Positions 1 to 7,752 of a DNA stretch of 32,846 nt are shown here, piece by piece. The stretch spans positions 1-32,846 of the forward strand of contig JAFWIE010000062.1 in the NCBI GenBank assembly GCA_017533825.1, in the 5' to 3' direction. How positions within the stretch are numbered: the first letter of the stretch is position 1; each line of letters begins with the position of its first letter. The DNA is from Atopobiaceae bacterium (GTDB lineage Bacteria > Actinomycetota > Coriobacteriia > Coriobacteriales > Atopobiaceae). A program made the translations under genes and the position numbers. The notes below the pieces were generated by a model that did no database searches, had not been told where the DNA came from, and saw only the letters and a program-made list of their open reading frames with translations.

Positions 1-60
1 CCACCAGGCGCCCCACCCGGCGCCTCGCCCGGCGCCCCGCCCGGCGCCCCGCCCGGCGCC
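1..60. repeat. 12-bp GC-rich tandem repeat
   Basis: Units beginning GGCGCC recur at positions 7, 19, 31, 43 and 55, an exact 12-bp period with the consensus GGCGCCCCGCCC. The repeat runs to the window edge, so its true length is unknown. It abuts the 41-bp array that follows. No gene is visible in it. Confidence 0.85.
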
Positions 61-395
61 TCTTACGAAATCGGAGGTTGTGGCACGCCGGGGGGCCACC
101 GCCTAACGGAATCGGAGGTTGCGGCACGCCGGGGGCCACCGCCTAACGGAATCGGAGGTTGCGGCACGCCGGGGGGCCACCGCCTAACGGAATCGGAGGT
201 TGTGGCACGCCATCTAACGGATTTGGACCTTGTGGCATGCCCCAACCTCCTTTTTCGTTAGATGCCCTGCCCCAACCTCGCTTTCCGTTAGGACGCCCCT
301 CGGCCCGGTGCCCCAACCTCGCTTTCCGTTAGGACGCCCCTCGGCCCGGTGCCCCAACCTCGCTTTCCGTTAGGCTGCCCCTCTCGCGCGTCCAT
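61..395. repeat. Opposed-arm array of a 41-bp repeat, copy 1
   Basis: The left arm repeats a unit starting CTAACG (with a GGAGGTTG core and GGCA) at 62, 103, 143, 184 and 214; most steps are 40-41 bp. The right arm carries the reverse complement (CCAACCTC core, then CGTTAG), with GTTAG at 257, 287, 328 and 369, again mostly 41 bp apart. The arms meet near 235-245, where ATCTAACG and CGTTAGAT are mirrored. The same family recurs at 11575-12022. Arm spacers differ: left units carry a GCCGGGGGGCC-type spacer, right units ACGCCCCTCGGCC. The array ends about 90 bp before the first gene of a six-gene operon. Function is unknown; options are a transcript-end structure, a protein-binding array or a REP-like element. 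Confidence 0.9.
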
Positions 396-446
396 GGCTC
401 AGTGGAGCATTGCGTATTCACGCATGCGGCGACCGACGCTCCTTTT

Positions 447-454
447 GCTATACT
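447..454 (+). promoter_or_regulatory. Candidate extended -10 promoter for the signalling operon
   Basis: TGCTATACT fits an extended -10 element (TG, one base, TATACT) 34 bp before the ATG at 489. No good -35 hexamer is seen at the usual distance, as is common for extended -10 promoters. It is the only promoter-like site between the repeat array and the first gene, so it probably drives the operon to 9318. Confidence 0.5.
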
Positions 455-488
455 CTTCGCATCAGGAATCCAAGAGGGGTGAGGCTGC

Positions 489-2255
489 ATGTTTTGTCCT
501 TACTGTGGGACCAAGATGGGCGAGAGAGACACACGTTGCCCAAATTGTGGCTGGACAGTTTCTGATGAGCGCGCCGACGCCGCGCGAGTCGACGAAGGGG
601 ACGACTCGAGTCTATCCTCCTCCTTCTATGAGCAGGTAGCGCCTCGGCAGGCGACGGATTTATCTGCGGTGATCTGCGACATCCTCAGGAGGCATGGGGC
701 AGACGTCCTCGGGAACCCGAGGCGCATGAGGGCGCTTGTCAAGGATCACCTGTCTGAGGACGATCGCGTCGTTGCGGCGTTTGTCAACAACTGCGCCGAC
801 GACTACCTAGCCATATTCGCGCAGGCCGTGGATGGCGGCACGTCGAGCGATGTGGAGTTAGCCGCGGAGAAGGCTGAGGACTATCTGCGCGACCATCGAT
901 CGATCTCCGCGCGCATGTCGCGCGTCGTATCGCAGGCGGTCGCGCAGGGGGTGGGCGAATACCTGGGCGTCAGCGTTGACTTCGATTCTCCCGACGAAGC
1001 AACACCGAAGGTGACTTGTTGGAATTGCGGTACGCAGAACAGCGCGGCAGACGTGTTCTGCATCGATTGCGGCGTGCAGCTCAGAAAGACCTCTACCAGT
1101 GTGGAGTCGGACGAGAATACCACGAGGGAGAACGAGAGAGTTAACGGACCGCGCACGAAACCCGAGCAGATCCAGGACCCCGGAAAGACCCAGAGGGTGG
1201 AGAGAGACACTCGGAAAACGGAACGTGTCCCGCCAGCTATGGTCACCTGCCCCGCCTGCGGTGCCCAAAACCGTGCGGCCGCCAACTTTTGCGTTAGGTG
1301 TGCGCATCCGCTCCGGGATGTGGAGCAGCACGGCCCTCGAGAGGATCCCAAATCGACGGCTCCGCGATGGCTCATCGTGCTGATTGCCGTGCTCCTCTGC
1401 GTAGTCGTGGCGCTGATGCTTACGCTCTGCGGACGCAAGGGGGATGACGGCTTTACCTTCCCCTGGTTCACCGGAGAAGATACTACGACCGGCGACGGCA
1501 AGAAGGTCGACGGCGGTGAGACCGACGGCGGCGGTGAGACCGACGGCGGCGAGACTGACGGCGACGGCAAGAAGGCCGAGGGTGGCGATGCTGGCGGTGG
1601 CGATGCTGGCGGCAAGAAGGCCGAAGGCGACAACGATACCGAAGACAAGAAGAAGGCCTACGAGGGCAAGGCAGGCGACGGCGGCTCGCAAGACGAGGAC
1701 GACGAAGTTGACTTGGTGCCCGAATTCAGGAAGGCAAGCGCGAGCTCGTCGCTTGAAGAGGGCCGGCCCGAGGATTACGACCCAAGCAACGTCCTCGACC
1801 ACGACCGCATGACCTCGTGGCAGGAAGGAAGCGACGACTACGAACTGAGCGACTGGACGAACGGTCGCATAACGGGTTCCGCCGCCGAGAAGCTCCTGGG
1901 CGTGGGCGAGTGGATCGAGCTGAGCGCCGAGGGCAAGCAGCGCGTTTCGGGGTTCGAAATCATCAACGGCTACTCCAAGTCGAAGCCCAACGACTGGGAG
2001 GACCGGAGCAATGGGGACACCTTCTACTACGAGAACGCGCGTGTCAAGAGCATGGAGGTCAGGTTCTCGGACGGTTCGGAAGAGTTCGTTTATCTGGATG
2101 ATCCGGGACCGGGCGTGCGGCAGCACATCGAGTTTGACAAGCCGCACGATACCACGTACGTTCGCTTCATCATTACGGGGGCATACGACACCAACCTCTC
2201 GGGTGGGCGCGCGACGTATCCCGATACGACCATTGACGAGATCGAGGTGTTCTAA
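489..2255 (+). CDS. Membrane zinc-ribbon protein with C-terminal discoidin/NADase-type glycan-binding-like domain
   Basis: First gene of the operon, 588 aa; the ATG follows GGGGTGAGG. Three zinc ribbons of CxxC pairs are visible: residues 3-20 (CPYC, CPNC), about 177-197 (CWNC, CIDC) and about 254-273 (CPAC, CVRC). A single hydrophobic segment lies at about 295-316, followed by a Gly/Asp/Lys/Thr low-complexity stretch (about 325-415) like a flexible spacer. The last ~170 residues contain Asn-Val-Leu-Asp, Thr-Ser-Trp and Gly-Glu-Trp motifs as in discoidin-like carbohydrate-binding modules; proteins of this layout are often labelled NADase-type glycan-binding domain proteins. I infer a type II membrane protein with cytoplasmic zinc ribbons and an outside glycan-binding module. 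Its ligand is unknown. Confidence 0.8.
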   Translation: MFCPYCGTKMGERDTRCPNCGWTVSDERADAARVDEGDDSSLSSSFYEQVAPRQATDLSAVICDILRRHGADVLGNPRRMRALVKDHLSEDDRVVAAFVNNCADDYLAIFAQAVDGGTSSDVELAAEKAEDYLRDHRSISARMSRVVSQAVAQGVGEYLGVSVDFDSPDEATPKVTCWNCGTQNSAADVFCIDCGVQLRKTSTSVESDENTTRENERVNGPRTKPEQIQDPGKTQRVERDTRKTERVPPAMVTCPACGAQNRAAANFCVRCAHPLRDVEQHGPREDPKSTAPRWLIVLIAVLLCVVVALMLTLCGRKGDDGFTFPWFTGEDTTTGDGKKVDGGETDGGGETDGGETDGDGKKAEGGDAGGGDAGGKKAEGDNDTEDKKKAYEGKAGDGGSQDEDDEVDLVPEFRKASASSSLEEGRPEDYDPSNVLDHDRMTSWQEGSDDYELSDWTNGRITGSAAEKLLGVGEWIELSAEGKQRVSGFEIINGYSKSKPNDWEDRSNGDTFYYENARVKSMEVRFSDGSEEFVYLDDPGPGVRQHIEFDKPHDTTYVRFIITGAYDTNLSGGRATYPDTTIDEIEVF

Positions 2256-2301
2256 CGCCTTTCTAGCGCCCTTTTGACGCCCTTTGCGAGGAGGAACATC
2301 G

Positions 2302-4854
2302 ATGTATTGCGCAAACTGTGGCCGGCAGGTTGGCGAAACCGCTCAGTTTTGTCCGCATTGCGGCGTACCTTTGGGCTACCGGACGGACCGTTCCTTCTCC
2401 CTCACGTTCGTCGAGGGCGAGCGCATCCTCGCAGGCGTGACGGTGACCACCGAACGTGACCGTACTCTCACGTTCGGCCGCGAGCGCGACAACGACATCG
2501 TGGTCGACAGCCCATCGAAGACGGTCTCGGCTCACCATGGACACTTCGAGGTTCAAGGCAGCCGTCTCTTCGTCGTCGACGACCACTCGACCAACGGCCT
2601 CTACTACAACGGGACGCGACAGACGCGCAAGCCGCTTGCGCTGGGTGACGTTCTCACGGTCGGTCGGCCCAAGCGCGGCGAGCGACGCACCGTCATCGTC
2701 GTGGGCGAGGGCGACAAGCGGTGGAACATGCACGCGCTCGACGCCCGCCAGACGCTCACCATCGGCCGCCTTCCCGAGAACGACCTCACGTTGCCCGACC
2801 CGACCGTCTCGGCACGCCACGCACGCCTCGATCGCGACGCGCGCGGCGATTGGGCCATTACTGACCTGGGTAGCTCCAACGGCACGCGCGTCAACGGGTC
2901 CTTCGTTGCGGGTACGGCGCCCCTCGTGGCCGGCTCGGTCATCTTTCTCGGCAACTCGCAGCTGGTGTTCTTGGACACATGCTTGCTCGCCCTCTCCGAG
3001 CGGCAGGGCGTCGAGGTCACGGCGAGCAACCTGGTGCGCTATCGCACGAACCGAGGGGTGCGACGCATCACGACCGACCATATCTCGCTGCACATCGGAC
3101 GTGGCGAGTTTGTTGCCATCGTCGGCGGTTCAGGCTGCGGCAAGTCGACGCTGCTCAACGAGATCAACGGCAGCGAGCCGGCGGACGAGGGCGCGGTGCA
3201 GCTCGACGGCACGGACCTCTACGCCAACTACGAGATGCTCAAGAGTTCGATCGGCTATGTGCCCCAGCAAGACATCGTCTTTGACGGCTTGCGACTGCAA
3301 GACATGCTTGCCTATGCGGCCAAGCTCCGCATGCAGCCCGACACCACGCCTGCCGAGCGTGCCGCGCGCGTGGAGGAGGTCATCGACCTGCTGGAACTCC
3401 AAGGCGTGCGCGAGAACTTCATCGGCAAGCTCTCGGGCGGCCAAAAGAAGCGCGCGTCCATCGCGGTGGAGCTCCTGGCCGACCCGCGCCTGTTGTTCCT
3501 CGACGAGCCGACCTCCGGACTCGACCCCGGCATCGAGCGCAAGCTCATGCAGCGCCTAGCCGAGATGGCCCACGAGGGCCGCACCATCATCTTGGTAACG
3601 CACACGACGCTCAACCTCCACCTCTGCGACCAGGTCGTCTTTCTCGGCGCGGGTGGCAAGCTCTGCTATGCGGGCGAGCCCCACGGCGCCCTCGCGTTCT
3701 TTGGGGTCACCGACTTCGTCGAGGTGTATCCCCTCATCGACACGCAGCCCGCGGAGTGGGAGGAGCAGTTCAAGCGGAGCGGCATCCGTGAGCGCATGCG
3801 CGACACGGGCGGTGCGGGTCAGAAGGGCGGCATCGGCGGCAGGCGCACGCCGCACTTCCTGAGTCAGCTCGTCACGCTCTCCGCGCGGTATGCGCGCCTG
3901 CTGCTCAACGACTGGCCGCGCCTGCTGCTCATGATCGGCCAGGCGCCGCTGCTCGCCTATCTCATTAAGGTGGTGGCGGGCGAAGGCGTCTTCACCGTCT
4001 GCGAGGACACGAAGTTCTGCCTCTTCGCCATCTCGTGCGCCGCGTTCTGGGTGGGCATCTTTGACTCGATCCAAGAGATCTGCAAGGAGAACAGCGTCTT
4101 TCGGCGCGAGTACGAGGGCGGCATGCGTCTGCCCGCCTACGTGTTCTCCAAGGTCATCGTGCTGGGCGTGCTGTGCCTCGTGCAGACGGCGCTGCTCGTG
4201 GCCGTAATCATGCTCACTATGGGCACGCCGCAGAACGAGCTCATCAGCGGCCCGCTCGAGCTCATGGTGTCAACCTACCTGACGGTGCTCTCGGCCATGT
4301 GTCTGGGCCTCTTCGTCTCGGCCCTCTTCCACAGCCCAGATGCCGCACTCGCCATGGCACCTCTGCTCATCATGCCGCAGATTCTCTTCTCGGGCATCGC
4401 CTTCGAGCTCAACGACGTCACCGACAAGATCTCGTATGCCATCAACTGCCGCTGGGCCATCGAGGCGCTTGGCACGACGGCCGACCTCAACGACTTGGAC
4501 CTCGCGATCTACGGCGAGGAGATCGTCATCCCCGAGGACCCGGACTACACCCTCGAGAAGCCCACCATCGACCTGCCCGACATGACGCAGGAGGTCGAGG
4601 TCGAGACGCCGATGGGCACCGAGAAGCAGGAGGTCACGATCGATGCCCACGAGCACAAGTTCGACGAGGACCTGCACGTCGAGATCCCCGAGATGACCAA
4701 GACGATTGACGACGAGATGTTCGAGCACGAAGTCGACGAGATGTTCGATCACACCGTGAAGCACCTGCTTACGAGCTGGGGCATCTTGCTCGGTTTCTCG
4801 CTCGCGACCATTATCGGGTGCTTCATCGCATTGGCGTTCCAAGTTCGGCGATAG
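2302..4854 (+). CDS. Zinc ribbon-FHA-FHA-ABC transporter (ABCG-like half-transporter)
   Basis: 850 aa; the ATG at 2302 follows GAGGAGG, preferred over an upstream in-frame TTG at 2284. Domains in order: N-terminal zinc ribbon (CANC, CPHC); two FHA domains at about 55-107 and 151-205, each with a GR motif, a conserved SAxHxH or SARHAR core and an STNG or SSNG turn, so both look able to bind phosphothreonine; an ABC ATPase with Walker A GGSGCGKST near 275, LSGGQ near 376, LLFLDEPTSGLD near 397 and an H-loop THTT; then an ABC2-type membrane domain from about 530 with roughly six helices. An acidic loop of about 85 residues lies before the last helix. Kinase and phosphatase genes in the same operon suggest transport controlled by phosphorylation. 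Substrate unknown. Confidence 0.9.
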   Translation: MYCANCGRQVGETAQFCPHCGVPLGYRTDRSFSLTFVEGERILAGVTVTTERDRTLTFGRERDNDIVVDSPSKTVSAHHGHFEVQGSRLFVVDDHSTNGLYYNGTRQTRKPLALGDVLTVGRPKRGERRTVIVVGEGDKRWNMHALDARQTLTIGRLPENDLTLPDPTVSARHARLDRDARGDWAITDLGSSNGTRVNGSFVAGTAPLVAGSVIFLGNSQLVFLDTCLLALSERQGVEVTASNLVRYRTNRGVRRITTDHISLHIGRGEFVAIVGGSGCGKSTLLNEINGSEPADEGAVQLDGTDLYANYEMLKSSIGYVPQQDIVFDGLRLQDMLAYAAKLRMQPDTTPAERAARVEEVIDLLELQGVRENFIGKLSGGQKKRASIAVELLADPRLLFLDEPTSGLDPGIERKLMQRLAEMAHEGRTIILVTHTTLNLHLCDQVVFLGAGGKLCYAGEPHGALAFFGVTDFVEVYPLIDTQPAEWEEQFKRSGIRERMRDTGGAGQKGGIGGRRTPHFLSQLVTLSARYARLLLNDWPRLLLMIGQAPLLAYLIKVVAGEGVFTVCEDTKFCLFAISCAAFWVGIFDSIQEICKENSVFRREYEGGMRLPAYVFSKVIVLGVLCLVQTALLVAVIMLTMGTPQNELISGPLELMVSTYLTVLSAMCLGLFVSALFHSPDAALAMAPLLIMPQILFSGIAFELNDVTDKISYAINCRWAIEALGTTADLNDLDLAIYGEEIVIPEDPDYTLEKPTIDLPDMTQEVEVETPMGTEKQEVTIDAHEHKFDEDLHVEIPEMTKTIDDEMFEHEVDEMFDHTVKHLLTSWGILLGFSLATIIGCFIALAFQVRR

Positions 4855-4885
4855 CGGACTCTGCGCGGGGGAGAAGACATGACGG

Positions 4886-6202
4886 ATGGTGAGGCTCATG
4901 GACGTCGAACTTGAGATAGGGACCTGCTTGCGCACGAGGTTTCGCAAGGAGCTCCGTGTGGTCGATCGGCTCGGCGAGGGCGCGCAGGGCATCGTGTATT
5001 CCGTCATCTACAACGGCCGTCCGATGGCGCTCAAATGGTATCGGCCGGGTTCGTTCTACGACCGCCAGGGCTTTATCGACAACCTGTACAGCAACATCAT
5101 AAGCGGCAGCCCCACGGATTCGTTCCTGTGGCCCCTCGACCTGGTCGAGGTGGCGGGCGGTGGATTTGGCTACGTCATGGAGCTCTGCCCGGAAGGCTAC
5201 GTGCTCGCGAAGGAGCTGTTCCTGCACCCCGACCTCTTTCCCTCGTTCCGTCGCGCGATCGATGCGTGCCTCGGTGTCGTCTCGGCGTTTCGCGTGCTGC
5301 ACTACAAGGGTTACTGCTACCAGGACGTGAGCGGCGGAAACTTCTTCGTCGATCCCGTGAGGGGCAAGGTGCTCATCTGCGATAACGACAATGTCGTGCC
5401 CGTTGACACCGAGACCGGCATTCGCGGCACCCCGCGCTTCATGGCGCCCGAGATCGTGGTCGAGAACAGCGTACCGAGCGTGCAGAGCGACCGCCACTCG
5501 CTGGCAGTTCTCATATTCATGCTACTGTGCGCGCAGCACCCGCTGGAGGGCGTGCGGTTCACGAGGGCGGACGAGCTTGACCCTGCGACGCAACGACGCA
5601 TCTACGGCACGGACCCCGTCTTTGTGATGGATCCCACGAACGTCACGAACCGACCCGACCCCGCCTATCCCAACGTGCTCAAGGTGTGGCCGTATCTGCC
5701 AGACCATATGAAGAGCATCTTCGTGCGCGCCTTCTCCCGGGAGGCGTTGACCAACCCCAGCCGGCGTCCCAAGGAGTACGATTGGATCCGCGAGCTCACG
5801 AGGTTCCGCTCTGAGGTGGTCAATTGCGTATGCGGCAACGAGGTGTTCATGGAGAACGCAAAGACGGTGCCGTGCGACAACCCCACCTGCGGCAGACAAG
5901 TACGCGTGGCGTTGCGTGCGAGACTGGCGGATTATGCGCTCCCGTTCACGCACGACATGCGGCTGTATCGCGTACAGACGTGCGTGTGCAATCCGGACGC
6001 GGCGCTTGACCTTCTCGCTTGGGTGACCCGTGCGAACGAGCGGGCCGACGTGCTCGGCATCACCAACATGGGTCACGAGCCGTGGGGCGTCTCGCAAGGG
6101 GGGAGCACACATGCGGTGATGCCGCAGCAGACGATCGTCGCGATTCCCGACATGGAATTGCTGATCAAGGACGTACGCGTCCACATCGGCAGGAATGCCT
6201 AG
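4886..6202 (+). CDS. Protein kinase-like protein with C-terminal zinc-ribbon region
   Basis: 438 aa. Kinase-fold motifs are visible: glycine loop GEGAQG near residue 31, the lysine in MALKWY near 50, QDVSGGN near 146 in place of HRDxxxxN, CDND near 166 in place of DFG, and MAPE near 188. The catalytic Asp, Asn and metal-binding Asp are therefore kept although the flanking residues are unusual. A Cys-rich segment at about 313-335 (CVC, CDNPTC) looks like a zinc ribbon; the last ~100 residues are unassigned. ATG 4898 (GGTGAGG upstream) is an alternative start. It lies 31 bp after the FHA-ABC gene, whose FHA domains are plausible readers of its product. A Ser/Thr kinase role is inferred; substrates are unknown. 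Confidence 0.8.
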   Translation: MVRLMDVELEIGTCLRTRFRKELRVVDRLGEGAQGIVYSVIYNGRPMALKWYRPGSFYDRQGFIDNLYSNIISGSPTDSFLWPLDLVEVAGGGFGYVMELCPEGYVLAKELFLHPDLFPSFRRAIDACLGVVSAFRVLHYKGYCYQDVSGGNFFVDPVRGKVLICDNDNVVPVDTETGIRGTPRFMAPEIVVENSVPSVQSDRHSLAVLIFMLLCAQHPLEGVRFTRADELDPATQRRIYGTDPVFVMDPTNVTNRPDPAYPNVLKVWPYLPDHMKSIFVRAFSREALTNPSRRPKEYDWIRELTRFRSEVVNCVCGNEVFMENAKTVPCDNPTCGRQVRVALRARLADYALPFTHDMRLYRVQTCVCNPDAALDLLAWVTRANERADVLGITNMGHEPWGVSQGGSTHAVMPQQTIVAIPDMELLIKDVRVHIGRNA

Positions 6203-6214
6203 AGAGGAGCATGC

Positions 6215-7027
6215 ATGCCCATCATGAGTAACCTCGGAGCGGTGATGCGCCCCGACCTGAACGTCTTCTACGTGCTGGATACCTCGGGAAGCATGAGAGG
6301 CAAAGGCATCGGCGTGCTCAACCGGGCAATGGACGAGACGGTCGACGCGCTGCGGGAAGTGACGGCCCATCACGGTGACGCCAACGTGAAGATCGCCGTG
6401 CTCGAGTTCAACAGCAGATGTCGATGGGTCAATCCCGATGGCCCCGAGTACCTGAAGGACTTCCTGTGGCGGGACCTGGGTGCCGCAGGCGAGACGAGGG
6501 TCGGCGACGCCCTGCGGGAGCTTGACTCCAAGCTCTCGCGCAATGCGTTCTTGAACTCGATGACGAGCGCTTATCTGCCGGTCATCATCTTCATGACGGA
6601 CGGGGATGCCACGGACGAATACGAGCCCGCGCTCAGGCACATCCTGCGGAACCGGTGGTTCGCCAAGGCGACGCGCGTGGGATTTGCCATCGGAAGCGAC
6701 CCCAACGTGGAGATGATTGCCAAGCTGGTGGGGAACTCCGAGGCCGTCATTCGCACGGAGGACCTCAACGTCTTTGCGCAGCTGCTGCGCTTCGTGAGCG
6801 TCTCGGCATCGACGCTTGCCGGTAGCTCGCACACGCGCGACCAAGAGGTGTCGGGCGAGGAGGCCGTCCGGATGGGTCGCATCATGGCGGGGGTCACTCC
6901 GCGTGAGGTCTCGGCGGGGATCAACTATCGGGAGCCGAAGTCTGCGCACTACGATTGGTCGGGGCCAGTTTCGTGGTCCGACGAGGTCCCCGGCCTGACC
7001 TTCCAGAACAATCCGGATGACCTATAG
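6215..7027 (+). CDS. VWA-domain protein
   Basis: 270 aa, ATG preceded by AGAGGAG, 12 bp after the kinase gene. A von Willebrand factor A fold with a complete metal site is visible: DTSGSM near residues 22-27, a Thr in AGETRVG near 92, and FMTDGDATD near 128. It resembles the TerY/YegL-type cytoplasmic VWA proteins that occur beside kinases and phosphatases. No signal peptide or membrane helix is seen. It probably acts as a metal-dependent adaptor within the operon's complex. Not assignable to a named gene. Confidence 0.85.
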   Translation: MPIMSNLGAVMRPDLNVFYVLDTSGSMRGKGIGVLNRAMDETVDALREVTAHHGDANVKIAVLEFNSRCRWVNPDGPEYLKDFLWRDLGAAGETRVGDALRELDSKLSRNAFLNSMTSAYLPVIIFMTDGDATDEYEPALRHILRNRWFAKATRVGFAIGSDPNVEMIAKLVGNSEAVIRTEDLNVFAQLLRFVSVSASTLAGSSHTRDQEVSGEEAVRMGRIMAGVTPREVSAGINYREPKSAHYDWSGPVSWSDEVPGLTFQNNPDDL

Positions 7028-7052
7028 GCGAGCTGGCAACAGGAGGTGCCTG

Positions 7053-7742
7053 ATGAGCGGCACGCAGAGGATAAGCCCCATGGATTCGGGCGTGTGCAAA
7101 CGGTGTGGCGTGCAGCTCCCGCACGGGGCGCGGTTCTGCAAGGCATGCGGAGAACCCGTGGCGGGTGGCGCAGGTGCTGCGCCGAGCGCCGGTGGCGTGG
7201 GCGGCACGAGGCGCTTGGACGACGATATGTTCGATGACGCTCCGGGCCGGGGTCGTGCGAATCCGGGGCGCCGTTCCAGAGGGGGCGGGTCCACCGTGAG
7301 CATCTCGGGGACCTCTACGACAAGCGACGTCAGCAATAGCGGCGGTGGCAGAGGCGACGTCAGGAGCGGCGGTGCCAGAGGTGGCGATGCCAGAGGCGGT
7401 GGCGGTGGCAGAAGCGGTGGTGCCAGAGGTGGCAATGCCAGAGGCGGTGGCGGTGGCAGAAGCGGTGGTGCCAGGCCCGACGACGCCAGAGGCGGCGGTG
7501 CCAGAGCCGACGCCAACGACGACGAGACGGTGCGCTCGATGCTCGTGATTCTCACTCCTGCTGAGGCATACAGCGGTTGCGTCAAGAGGATCGTGGTGGA
7601 CAAGGCGACTCGCCGGACGATTGAGGTCAACATACCGGCAGGCATCACGATAGAGACCAAGCTCGACGTGCCCGGCTTCGGGTATCCAAGCAGTACGACA
7701 GGGCGGCGTGGGCCGCTGAGACTCTCGTTCTTCATCGATTGA
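7053..7742 (+). CDS. Zinc-ribbon protein with Gly-rich repeats and DnaJ-C-like domain
   Basis: 229 aa; the ATG at 7053 follows ACAGGAGG. An N-terminal zinc ribbon (CKRC, CKAC) is followed by a Gly/Arg/Ala-rich segment with a near-perfect 18-residue repeat (RGGGGGRSGGARGG type), encoded by tandem DNA repeats at about 7375-7475. The C-terminal ~70 residues match the pattern of DnaJ C-terminal substrate-binding strands: LTPAEAYSG, a run of positively charged strands, then VNIPAGI and a Gly-Phe-Gly. No J domain is present, so it cannot stimulate Hsp70 in the usual way. I infer a substrate-holding or scaffold protein for the operon. The Gly-rich tract may vary in length between strains. Confidence 0.7.
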   Translation: MSGTQRISPMDSGVCKRCGVQLPHGARFCKACGEPVAGGAGAAPSAGGVGGTRRLDDDMFDDAPGRGRANPGRRSRGGGSTVSISGTSTTSDVSNSGGGRGDVRSGGARGGDARGGGGGRSGGARGGNARGGGGGRSGGARPDDARGGGARADANDDETVRSMLVILTPAEAYSGCVKRIVVDKATRRTIEVNIPAGITIETKLDVPGFGYPSSTTGRRGPLRLSFFID

Positions 7743-7752
7743 TTGGTGGGCC

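Noticed and set aside
61..395. Array 1 as a CRISPR
   Set aside because: The unit is tandem with almost no unique spacer, spacers within an arm are nearly identical, orientation flips midway and no cas gene is nearby.
858..2147. Long minus-strand reading frame opposite the first operon gene
   Set aside because: It is the complement of a zinc-ribbon/membrane protein with clear domains on the plus strand; it has no ribosome binding site and no recognisable motifs. Other long opposite-strand frames (for example 5522-6949 and 12301-13635) fail for the same reason.
4879..4914. Twelve-codon upstream ORF before the kinase gene
   Set aside because: It has a fair ribosome binding site, but it is very short, has no recognisable leader-peptide features and overlaps the more convincing starts at 4886 and 4898.
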